Positions 1 through 7,257 of a stretch of DNA of 64,000 bases are shown here, piece after piece; the stretch's first letter is position 1, and every line of letters starts with the position of its first letter. The stretch comes from Nocardiopsis kunsanensis DSM 44524. GTDB taxonomy: Bacteria; Actinomycetota; Actinomycetes; Streptosporangiales; Streptosporangiaceae. A model generated the notes under the pieces. It was given only the letters and a program-made list of their open reading frames with translations, searched no databases and was not told the DNA's origin. A program made the position numbers and the translations under genes. The stretch covers positions 1 through 64,000 of the forward strand of contig NZ_ANAY01000011.1 of assembly GCF_000340965.1 (NCBI RefSeq), read 5' to 3'.

Positions 1-1
1 C

Positions 2-46
2 GGTATCGCCTGCACGCTGATCTGCTACCGCAGACTCGCCAAATGA
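2..46 (+). CDS. possible C-terminal end of an upstream gene (partial)
   Basis: An open frame enters from the left edge and stops at TGA 44-46, giving only 14 residues ending RRLAK. It lies 38 bases before the recombinase start. Too little is present to recognise a family. It may be the tail of another gene of the same integrated element, or chance. Confidence 0.2.
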   Translation, partial: GIACTLICYRRLAK

Positions 47-84
47 GATGACCTCTAAGAGGCCGAATCGGTGGAAGGGGCGGT

Positions 85-1515
85 ATGGCGGTGGTTCGCG
101 AAGCAGGCAACCAAGACGAGCTGTGGAAATGGATCAAGAGCGGTCGCCGCACAGGCAGACGTAGGAGCCGCCACGGGCAACCCCACGGGGTGCGGCTCGC
201 GTTCTACGGCCGCACCTCCACGACGCGTTTCCAGGACCAGCAGTCCTCATGCGGTTGGCAACGCGAGGCAGCAGAGACCGTGATCGCCGACCGCGGTGCG
301 ATCGTGGCCGAGTTCTTCGACGGAGGGTGTTCGCGTCAGGTGCCGTGGGATCAACGTCCCGAAGCGGCGGCGCTGCTTCGGATGGCCACCAGCAGTGAGC
401 GCCCGTTCGACGCGATCGTGGTGGGCGAATACGAGCGTGCGTTCGTGGGCGACCAGTTCGAACGGATCGCGACGGAACTCGGGCACTGCGGGGTGCAGGT
501 GTGGTTACCCGAAGCCGCAGGGCCGGTCGACTTGAGCGATCCGATGCATCGGGCGCTCATGACGGTGCTGGGAGCCCAGTCTCAGCGTGAGGTGCTCCGC
601 AGTCGGCACCGGGTGCTGGCCGCCATGCGGGCCCAAACATGTGAGCAGGGGCGCTACCTGGGAGGGCGCCCACCCTACGGGTACCGGCTCGTGGATGCCG
701 GCCCGCACCCCAACGGTGCCCATGCCGCATGGGGGCGCCGTCTGCAACGCTTGGTCCCCGACCCGGGAACCGCCCCGCAGGTGCGGTGGATCTTCGCCGA
801 ACGGTTAGCTGGGCGGAGCATGGCCGGCATCGCTCGACGGCTCAACGAGAGGGGTGTGGCGTGCCCGTCGAGCGCGGACCGACAGCGCAACCCACACCGG
901 TCGGCGCAAGCGTGGACGGTACAGACCGTGGCCGCGATTCTGAACAACCCCCGCTACACCGGCCGCCAGGTCTGGCAGCGCAGCTCGGGCGCTCGCTCCG
1001 CCCGCATCTCCGGTTCGGAAAGTTCGACCAGGGACGGGCCGGGGGAGGATTGGGCAGTTTCGAAGGAGGCCGCGCATCCGGAGCTGGTCAGTGAAGCGGA
1101 CTTCGTCGCGGTCCAAGCGGTACGTGCGAGCCGTCCGACCAAGGACGGGCGGGTTCGCGAGTACCTGTGCGCTGGGCTGTTGGTATGCCGGATGTGCGGA
1201 CGGCGGATGGATGCGCACTGGGTCAATGACCGGCCGGGCTATCGGTGCCGCCACGGCCACAACAGTTCCCGGCCGCGCGGATCGGCTCGGGAGAAGAGTC
1301 TCTATGTCCGTGAGGACCGGGCGATGGCCACGCTTGCCGCATGGTTTCCCGACAGCGGTCCGCTCGACACCCTCCGGCGTTTACGCAGGGACGATCTCGT
1401 GGTCCTGTGCGACTCAGGGGAGTGGGAGCTCGCCCGAGCTGAAGACACCGAAGGCCCGACCCAGAGCGACGTCATCGAGTCACCTGGATCGGGCCCGTAC
1501 CCCTTCATGGGGTAA
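85..1515 (+). CDS. serine-type site-specific recombinase
   Basis: Large serine recombinase of 476 aa, expected to cut and rejoin DNA through a serine-linked intermediate. The N-terminal resolvase domain (about residues 36-170) has the nucleophile region YGRTST with Ser45, and later an R-rich helix. It is followed by a recombinase domain (about 190-310, including a GGRPPYGY segment) and a zinc-ribbon-like segment (Cys368, Cys371, Cys388 and nearby His). Length suits the actinobacterial 'recombinase family' type. ATG 85 has a GGAAGGGG ribosome site just upstream. The stop lies five bases from the 3' end of tRNA-Leu on the opposite strand, so this is probably the integrase at one end of an inserted element whose remainder lies left of the window. 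No frameshift is seen. The function is sure at family level; the att site is inferred. Confidence 0.9.
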   Translation: MAVVREAGNQDELWKWIKSGRRTGRRRSRHGQPHGVRLAFYGRTSTTRFQDQQSSCGWQREAAETVIADRGAIVAEFFDGGCSRQVPWDQRPEAAALLRMATSSERPFDAIVVGEYERAFVGDQFERIATELGHCGVQVWLPEAAGPVDLSDPMHRALMTVLGAQSQREVLRSRHRVLAAMRAQTCEQGRYLGGRPPYGYRLVDAGPHPNGAHAAWGRRLQRLVPDPGTAPQVRWIFAERLAGRSMAGIARRLNERGVACPSSADRQRNPHRSAQAWTVQTVAAILNNPRYTGRQVWQRSSGARSARISGSESSTRDGPGEDWAVSKEAAHPELVSEADFVAVQAVRASRPTKDGRVREYLCAGLLVCRMCGRRMDAHWVNDRPGYRCRHGHNSSRPRGSAREKSLYVREDRAMATLAAWFPDSGPLDTLRRLRRDDLVVLCDSGEWELARAEDTEGPTQSDVIESPGSGPYPFMG

Positions 1516-1520
1516 TTCCG

Positions 1521-1605
1521 TGTCCGAGGGGGGACTTGAACCCCCATGCCCTTAACGGGCACTAGCACCTCAAGCTAGCGCGTCTACCTATTCCGCCACC
1601 CGGAC
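1521..1605 (-). tRNA. tRNA-Leu (anticodon GAG)
   Basis: An 85-base class II tRNA read on the minus strand. The acceptor stem GTCCGGG pairs with CTCGGAC (one G-U), followed by discriminator A. The anticodon stem CTAGC/GCTAG encloses loop TTGAGGT with anticodon GAG. There is a long variable arm and a T arm with TTCAAGT. The CCA end is not encoded. It decodes CTC/CTT leucine codons. Its 3' end abuts the recombinase gene, a common integration site geometry. Confidence 0.97.
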
Positions 1606-1752
1606 CTGGGTGATGCCGGGGCTCTCGCTCCGTGCACTTCAACCATAGCAAAGTTGAGAGGGTGCCCGAACCATGTTTTCCGCCGAGGGCACTCCGTGGC
1701 TAGTGTTCGGGTGAAAGCAGGGCACAAGGTGCGGATGGACGGGAGTGCACAG

Positions 1753-3075
1753 ATGGCTGAACCCGACACAGACCTGAGCGCGGCGGAAGCCGAGGTCACA
1801 GACCTTTGCAGGGAGCTCATCCAGATCGACACCTCCAACTACGGCGACCATTCGGGTCCGGGTGAACGCAAGGCCGCGGAGTACGTCGCGGGCCGGCTCG
1901 ACGAGGTCGGTGTGGAGTCGCAGATCTACGAGAGCCACCCGGGGCGCAGCAACCTCGTGGCACGCATCGCGGGCGAGGACTCCAGCCGCCCGCCGTTGTT
2001 GATCCAGGGCCACCTCGACGTGGTCCCGGCGGCCGCCGAGGACTGGACGCACCACCCCTTCGCGGGCGAGATCGCCGACGGATGCGTGTGGGGCCGTGGC
2101 GCGGTCGACATGAAGAACATGAACGCGATGGTCCTGGCGATGATGCGCCAGCGCCTGCGCGAGGGACGCCGTCCGCCGCGCGACGTCGTGCTCGCGTTCG
2201 TGGCCGACGAGGAGGCCGGCGGTACGTGGGGCGCCCAGTACCTGGTCAACGAACACCCGGAGCTGTTCGCCGACTGCGACTCGGCCATCAGCGAGGTCGG
2301 CGGTTTCTCGGTCACGATGGAGGAGAACCGCCGCCTGTACCTGGTGGAGACCGCCGAGAAGGGCATCGCGTGGATGAAGCTCACCGCGCGCGGCACGGCG
2401 GGCCACGGCTCGATGACCAACCGGGACAACGCGGTGACCGAGCTGGCCGCTGCGGTCGCGCGTCTGGGCGAGTACGAGTTCCCGGTGTACCTGACGCCGA
2501 CGGTGCGCACGTTCCTGGAGGAGGTGTGCGAGGAGTTCGGCATCCCCTTCGACGAGCGCGACGTCGAGGGCACGGTGGCGCGCTTGGGCCCGATCGCGAA
2601 GATGATCGGTGCGACCCTGCGCAACACGGTCAACCCGACGGTGCTGGGCGGCGGTTACAAGGCCAACGTCATCCCGGGTGAGGCGACCGCGCAGGTGGAC
2701 GGCCGGTTCCTGCCGGGCACCGAGGAGCAGTACTTCGCCAAGATCGACGAGCTGCTCGGCCCGAAGGTGAGCCGCGAGTTCATCCAGCACCTGCCGTCGG
2801 TGGAGACCTCCTTCGACGGCGGCCTGGTCAACGCGATGTCGGAATCGTTGCTGGCGGAGGACCCGGGTGCCAAGGCCGTGCCCTACTGCCTGTCGGGCGG
2901 TACCGACTCCAAGAGCTTCCAGCGCCTGGGGATCCGCAACTACGGCTTCTCCCCGTTGAAGCTCCCCCCGGAGCTCGACTTCGCCGGAATGTTCCACGGG
3001 GTGGACGAACGGGTGCCCGTGGACGGCCTCCAGTTCGGTGTGCGGGTACTCGACCGATTCGTCAGCATGAGCTGA
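1753..3075 (+). CDS. M20 family metallopeptidase (ArgE/DapE type)
   Basis: A 440-aa cytosolic zinc amidohydrolase of the M20 family, which removes acyl groups or cleaves small peptides. Visible motifs in order are the metal-site HLDVVPA, the bridging aspartate region WGRGAVDMK, the catalytic glutamates DEEAGG, and a late C-terminal histidine region (FHGVDERV). A dimerisation insert lies in between. ATG 1753 is preferred because GGGAG lies seven bases upstream; an open frame continues upstream to 1654 without a better site. It stands alone, followed by a hairpin. The exact substrate cannot be told: succinyl-diaminopimelate, acetylornithine and dipeptides are all handled by relatives. 'Peptidase M20' is the safe label. 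Confidence 0.93.
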   Translation: MAEPDTDLSAAEAEVTDLCRELIQIDTSNYGDHSGPGERKAAEYVAGRLDEVGVESQIYESHPGRSNLVARIAGEDSSRPPLLIQGHLDVVPAAAEDWTHHPFAGEIADGCVWGRGAVDMKNMNAMVLAMMRQRLREGRRPPRDVVLAFVADEEAGGTWGAQYLVNEHPELFADCDSAISEVGGFSVTMEENRRLYLVETAEKGIAWMKLTARGTAGHGSMTNRDNAVTELAAAVARLGEYEFPVYLTPTVRTFLEEVCEEFGIPFDERDVEGTVARLGPIAKMIGATLRNTVNPTVLGGGYKANVIPGEATAQVDGRFLPGTEEQYFAKIDELLGPKVSREFIQHLPSVETSFDGGLVNAMSESLLAEDPGAKAVPYCLSGGTDSKSFQRLGIRNYGFSPLKLPPELDFAGMFHGVDERVPVDGLQFGVRVLDRFVSMS

Positions 3076-3114
3076 TCTGTCCGTCTCGGGAGAACTTGTC
3101 CCGGGACGCCCTCC

Positions 3115-3143
3115 GGCCGGGCCGAAATCTTCTCGGTCCGGCC
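3115..3143 (+). terminator. hairpin after the M20 peptidase
   Basis: Arms 3115-3125 and 3133-3143 are complementary over 11 bases with one G-U pair and a 7-base loop. There is no T-run, as usual in high-GC actinobacteria. It sits 40 bases after the stop codon. Confidence 0.5.
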
Positions 3144-3314
3144 TGGCGGACCGGTGTTCAGTCACGGAACGTGATGCTATGGTTGCGTCGAGTTCAAGGG
3201 GTTGGAGTCCCTCGGCGCCACCGGTCTCAGGTGTGCGCGGACGGCCCGGCCCCGCCGCGCGGCCGTGGTGATGCCGACGCGCGGGACCGTCCAGCAGCGA
3301 GGAAAGGGGCATCG

Positions 3315-4370
3315 ATGGTGCTCGTGGGTCGGGGGTGGCCGGTTCTGACCGGACGCGCTGACCACGGCTCCAACGCCCTGGTCCGTCTGCTGCTCCTGTC
3401 CGGCATCGTCGCCGTCGCGTGGCTGGCCGGGGGGTTCGGTGTCGCCCACAGTGACACCGCCCCCGAGTCCGAGGGGCTCGTGGACAACGTCCGGGAGCTC
3501 GGGGAGAACACCGAGCAGGCCGGCCAGGCGGCCGGCGACGAGGTCCGGGACTCCCGGCTCTCCGACACCGCCGCCCGTGCTACCGAAACCACCGGTCGGG
3601 TCACCGGGGAGACCGCCTCCCGTGCCGTCTCCCTGCCCGCGGACACTCTGGAGGGCACCGGCGCCGCCGAGTCCCTCGAGGGTGCTGCGGACGTGACCGG
3701 TTCCCTTGGCGAGTCCGGTGTCTCCGGAGCCCTCGAAGGGGCCGGCGAACAGCCCGGCCGGGTGGTCGACGAGACCTCCAGGGCCGTCGGCGACACCGCC
3801 CGCGGTGCGGGCGAGCTGGTCACCGGCCTGGCCCGTACCGGCGAGGACGTCGTGGAGTCCACCGACGGCTCCCTGCGCGGCGGGACCACTCTGGTCGACA
3901 GTGTCACCGAGGGGCTGACCGAGTCGGCCCGCTCCGTCGGTGTGCCCGTCGACGGCACCGCCGCAGACGAGACACGCGAGACCGACGACGGCGAACTCTC
4001 CACGGAGCCCGAAGGGGACGGGCGCGGCGACGGCCGGGAGGAAGAGACCTCCGCGTCTGCGGACGCCGCACAGGCCCTCGCCCAGACGGAGGACCCCGCG
4101 TGGCGGGCAGCGGCCGAGGAGGCCGCCCACCACGTGTCCTCCGATGATGGGGCGGAGCGTATCCACCTCATCGCCGGTGGCGGCCAGTACTCGGTGGGAA
4201 CGGACGCCACGGGCGCTTCCTCGCCGACCTTCCCCGCACCCGGTGCTGCCGGGTTCCTCACCGCCCGGGCCGGTCACACGGCTCCCCGGGCCCAGCGGGT
4301 CGTTCTGCCCGGGGACCCCACTGTGGTGGTCCGCGACGCTGCCGACGACCCGTCGTACACCCCTGACTAG
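3315..4370 (+). CDS. secreted low-complexity helical protein next to chaplins
   Basis: A 351-aa protein of unknown function. ATG 3315 follows GAGGAAAGGGG. The N-terminus has a hydrophobic segment (about residues 22-42) ending in a plausible signal-peptidase region before HSDTAPESE, so export is likely. Residues 50-210 are rich in Ala, Gly, Thr, Ser, Glu and Val with repeated patterns such as TARATETTGRVT and ETASRAV, suggesting an amphipathic, apolipoprotein-like helix. Residues 210-250 are acidic linker. The C-terminus (about 275-351) is less repetitive and ends LPGDPTVVVRDAADDPSYTPD-like. No enzyme motif is seen. It lies 166 bases upstream of a sortase-anchored chaplin on the same strand, so a role in the hyphal or spore surface is a reasonable guess only. 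Confidence 0.75.
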   Translation: MVLVGRGWPVLTGRADHGSNALVRLLLLSGIVAVAWLAGGFGVAHSDTAPESEGLVDNVRELGENTEQAGQAAGDEVRDSRLSDTAARATETTGRVTGETASRAVSLPADTLEGTGAAESLEGAADVTGSLGESGVSGALEGAGEQPGRVVDETSRAVGDTARGAGELVTGLARTGEDVVESTDGSLRGGTTLVDSVTEGLTESARSVGVPVDGTAADETRETDDGELSTEPEGDGRGDGREEETSASADAAQALAQTEDPAWRAAAEEAAHHVSSDDGAERIHLIAGGGQYSVGTDATGASSPTFPAPGAAGFLTARAGHTAPRAQRVVLPGDPTVVVRDAADDPSYTPD

Positions 4371-4536
4371 CCGCGATCTTCCACGACCGCGGCCGGTCCG
4401 CGCGCTTGCGCGCAGTCGCCCCGCCCTTTCCGGCGGGTAGCGCCTCGACCCCGGCCCCAGCGCCCGGGTCATGCCTGTCCGCGGTCGACACGAGTGGCTC
4501 CAGTCAACTCTTCTCTCGCCGACCCAAGGACATGCG

Positions 4537-5106
4537 ATGACCAATGAAACCCACGCCCGGATCGCCGCCCTGGTGGCTGCCGGCTTCCTGATGACCTCCG
4601 GGGGCGCCGCCTTCGCCGATACCGCCACCAGCGGGAACGGATCGATCGGTGGCGGCAACCAGCTGGGCGCCGACGTCGACGCGCCGATCAACCTCTGCGG
4701 CAATGCCATCGGCCTGCTCGGTGTGGCCGGCGCCCAGTGCACCGACTCCGGGGCCTCCGTCGAGGAGCCGAAGGTCCCCGAGCACCCGGATGAGCCCGAG
4801 GAGCCGAAGGACCCCGAGGAGCCCGGAAACCCGGGTGAGCCGAAGGACCCCGAGGAGCCCGGGGGCCCGGGTGAGCCCGAGCACCCGGATGAGCCGGGGT
4901 CGCAGACGCCCGACGACCAGGGTGAGGAGCCGGGCCACGTCCCCGACGAGATCTCCGCGCCGAGTGAGTCCTCCCCGGTGGAGGAGGACCTGGCAGTGAC
5001 CGGAACCGAGCGCGGCCCCCTGGTCGGCCTGATCGCCGCCGCCGTGGGTGCGCTGGCCGTCGGCGCCGGCCTGCTCTTCGGTCTGCGCCGTCGCGCGGGA
5101 GCCTGA
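4537..5106 (+). CDS. sortase-anchored long chaplin with a single chaplin domain
   Basis: A 189-aa cell-wall-linked chaplin. Chaplins form amyloid-like hydrophobic layers on aerial hyphae and spores. Residues 1-27 are a signal peptide (AFA|DTA). One chaplin domain follows (about 28-72) with the ATSGNGS start and the Cys54...Cys68 pair at the canonical 13-residue spacing. Residues about 75-135 are a Pro/Glu/Asp stalk made of EPKDPEEPG-like repeats. The C-terminus has sorting motif LAVTG (152-156), a transmembrane helix and RRRAGA, matching class E sortase substrates. ATG 4537 has AAGGA upstream. Streptomyces long chaplins usually carry two chaplin domains; here only one is present. No sortase gene lies in this window. 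Confidence 0.9.
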   Translation: MTNETHARIAALVAAGFLMTSGGAAFADTATSGNGSIGGGNQLGADVDAPINLCGNAIGLLGVAGAQCTDSGASVEEPKVPEHPDEPEEPKDPEEPGNPGEPKDPEEPGGPGEPEHPDEPGSQTPDDQGEEPGHVPDEISAPSESSPVEEDLAVTGTERGPLVGLIAAAVGALAVGAGLLFGLRRRAGA

Positions 5107-5114
5107 TCGGCCCT

Positions 5115-5140
5115 CCCGGGCCGCCGACGGGCGGTCCGGG
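5115..5140 (+). terminator. hairpin after the anchored chaplin gene
   Basis: Arms 5115-5125 and 5130-5140 pair over 11 bases (one G-U) around loop GACG, eight bases after the stop. The roughly 300 bases that follow, up to 5447, hold no gene and should contain the promoter of the next chaplin. Confidence 0.6.
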
Positions 5141-5447
5141 GGTTGACGCGAGTCCCGCAGCACGGGCCGGAGGCCATGTTTGCGGGGTTCACGTCAGCCA
5201 CCGTCCCGACCAGGGGCGGGGTTGATCGGACAGGGCGTGCGCACCCGGTCCCACATCCAGTGGACACCGGTGGCGGCGCGTCCCACGACCCGGCAGACAC
5301 GCACCGTCCAGGTGCGCGGCCGACCGGATGTTCCCCGGTCGGACCGGGGGCGCCGTCCCCAACCAGGGGAGAGGCGGCCCGGGTCCGGCGGCACAACCTT
5401 CTCAGTCATCAGACGGACGTTTCCGAAATCTGGAAAGGACGTTCCAC

Positions 5448-6632
5448 ATGCGTCAGTGGGCCAGTACATCCGCCAAGTCGCTGCTCCTCGCGGCGGGCTT
5501 CGTCGCCCTGGGCAGCGGGGTCGCCTTCGCCGACAGCGGCGCTGCCACCTCCGGCAACGGGTCGGCGATCGGCGGGAACCAGATCGTGGCCAACGCCGAC
5601 GTTCCGGTGAACATCGCCGGCAACGCGGTCAGTGCCCTGGGCGTCTCCGGGGCCAACGCCACGGAGACCGAGGCCGAGGTCGAGGACCACGGTGACAACG
5701 ACGTGCGCTCCTCCGGCAACGGTTCGCTGCTGGGCGGGAACCAGGCCGTGATCGACGGTGACGTTCCGGTGAACATCGACGGCAACGCGGTCGGCGTGCT
5801 GGGCGTTGCGGGGGCCAACGCCACGGACGCCGAGGCCGAGGTCGAGCACCAGTCCGCGCCGAGCGAGGTCACGGCCACCGACGTGCTCGGCGAGGCCGCA
5901 GAGAACGCACAGCTCCTGCCGGCCGCGGACACCTCCGGGGTGGACGCCGGCGTGCTGCGCCAGTCGGCCCCCGGGGGACACGGCCACGACTCCGTCGCCA
6001 CCTCCGGCAACGGTTCGCTGCTGGGCGGGAACCAGGCCGTGATCGACGGTGACGTTCCGGTGAACATCGCCGGCAACGCGGTCGGCGTGCTGGGCGTTGC
6101 GGGGGCCAACGCCACGGACGCCGAGGCCGAGGTCGAGCACCACCACCAGGACGTGCGCTCCTCCGGCAACGGTTCGCTGCTGGGCGGCAACCAGCTGGTG
6201 GGCGACCTGGACGTCCCGGTCAACGTCACCGGTAACGGGATCGGCGTGCTGGGCGTTGCGGGGGCCAACGCCACGGACGCCGAGGCCGAGGTCGAGCACC
6301 AGAGCGCGTCCGAGCAGCAGACGGCGCTGGAGAGCCTGCCGGTCGTCGAGCAGTTGCCTGAGGTCCCGGTCTCCGAGCAGCTGCCCGTGGCGTACGACCT
6401 GCAGGAGACCGAGGCCCAGAGCGCGGAGGAGGCTCCGGCCGAGAACGTCGTCGCGCAGGAGGCTCCGGTGGACCCGGCCCCCGAGGCGCCGGCCGAGGAG
6501 TCCCCGGCCCCGGCGGCCCCTGCGGAAGAGGCCCCCTCCGACGACTCCACGGGGCTGCTGCCCGAGGCATCCGAGGGCGGCCTGGGCAGCCCCGTCGACG
6601 ACGTGCTGGGCGCTGTGGGCCTGGGTCTGTGA
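5448..6632 (+). CDS. four-repeat, cysteine-less chaplin-like secreted protein
   Basis: A 394-aa exported protein. ATG 5448 follows GGAAAGG. Residues 1-28 form a signal peptide (AFA|DSG). Four chaplin-type repeats follow at about 30-77, 86-134, 184-232 and 236-286, each with the pattern SGNGS..GGNQ..DVPVNI.GN.V..LGV.GANAT. The two positions that are Cys in short chaplins are Ile/Val and Ala/Asn here, so no disulfide can form. Linkers are acidic and His-containing (DHGDND, GGHGHD, EHHHQD). The C-terminal 110 residues are Glu/Pro/Ala-rich, and the protein ends DDVLGAVGLGL with no sortase signal or anchor. It is probably a free, self-assembling surface polymer. Family assignment is strong; function is inferred from chaplins. 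Confidence 0.88.
   Translation: MRQWASTSAKSLLLAAGFVALGSGVAFADSGAATSGNGSAIGGNQIVANADVPVNIAGNAVSALGVSGANATETEAEVEDHGDNDVRSSGNGSLLGGNQAVIDGDVPVNIDGNAVGVLGVAGANATDAEAEVEHQSAPSEVTATDVLGEAAENAQLLPAADTSGVDAGVLRQSAPGGHGHDSVATSGNGSLLGGNQAVIDGDVPVNIAGNAVGVLGVAGANATDAEAEVEHHHQDVRSSGNGSLLGGNQLVGDLDVPVNVTGNGIGVLGVAGANATDAEAEVEHQSASEQQTALESLPVVEQLPEVPVSEQLPVAYDLQETEAQSAEEAPAENVVAQEAPVDPAPEAPAEESPAPAAPAEEAPSDDSTGLLPEASEGGLGSPVDDVLGAVGLGL
5704..6303 (+). repeat. near-identical internal DNA repeats in the chaplin gene
   Basis: Three copies, about 5704-5850, 5998-6142 and 6155-6303, encode repeats 2-4. Copies 2 and 3 are almost identical for about 140 bases (GAC versus GCC in the GN-preceding codon is the evident change). 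Copy 4 matches them exactly only in its second half. A fourth, more diverged copy lies at about 5533-5685. Confidence 0.85.
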
Positions 6633-6675
6633 GGGACGGAGCCACACACGCCCCACCGGGTCCGTGAACGTGGCA

Positions 6676-6699
6676 GGTCCCGACGTGCAGGTCGGGACC
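6676..6699 (+). terminator. hairpin after the four-repeat chaplin
   Basis: A perfect 9-base inverted repeat (6676-6684 with 6691-6699) with a 6-base loop, 44 bases after the stop. Confidence 0.6.
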
Positions 6700-6710
6700 G
6701 GGAGCACGAA

Positions 6711-6762
6711 GGTGTCCCGCCTCCGTTCGGTCAACGGAGGTCGCGGTGGACCGCGGGACACC
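6711..6762 (+). terminator. branched inverted repeat, likely terminator
   Basis: The outer arms 6711-6720 and 6753-6762 are perfectly complementary over 10 bases. Between them is an inner hairpin 6721-6727/6733-6739 (7 bases) and a weaker one at 6739-6752. The result would fold as a three-way junction. It follows another hairpin by 11 bases, so a tandem terminator insulating topA is the simplest reading. Confidence 0.5.
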
Positions 6763-6886
6763 TGAGGCATCCACCACAGGAGCGGACCTGACGAGGGTGG
6801 TCGCCTCCGCCCCCTGATCGCAGACGTCGCGGTGGACAGCAGGGGAGCGGGGTGGCCTCCGCTCGAGAACACCATGCAGGGCGAGT

Positions 6887-6917
6887 CGAGCCCTCTCGGA
6901 ATATCCGGGAGGGCTCG
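6887..6917. repeat. 31-base inverted repeat upstream of topA
   Basis: Arms 6887-6899 and 6905-6917 pair over 13 bases (one G-U) around loop AATAT. It lies in the 495-base stretch (6763-7257) before topA, where no gene is seen. It could be an operator, an attenuator or a further terminator. Confidence 0.55.
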
Positions 6918-7257
6918 CCGCATTGCGGACGGAGGAACGGCGAGGAAGAGCAAGTGTGGCGGAAGTCACCTCTTGACGGCGTTCTGGGTGCTCGACAGTG
7001 GCGGTGGAAGGGTTCCGGGCCCCGTCGCCGTTGTCCCTGTTCAGGGTTACGGGCCGGTACCGGTGCATCGAACGCTTATTCTGCGGATGCCGGTGGGGCG
7101 CGGGCCGACCGTGGCGACACGTCGTCCGTGCGTACGGGACACGACCCGGTGTCCCACCGACGGGGGAGGGCCCGGTATTCGGTTACTGTCGGTCTCCACA
7201 GGACACCGATGGACCACAGCCGAACAGATCAGGTAAGGCTAGACGTAGGGGAACAGC

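Noticed and set aside
1639..3312. Long open frames on the strand opposite known genes (also opposite topA, tmk, ftsH, clpC and others).
   Set aside because: They mirror the third-position GC bias of real genes, lack starts with ribosome sites, and show no family motifs.
4772..4920. Tandem Pro/Glu-coding repeat that could look like a CRISPR or satellite repeat.
   Set aside because: The units are in frame inside the chaplin stalk and vary in sequence; no spacer-repeat structure.
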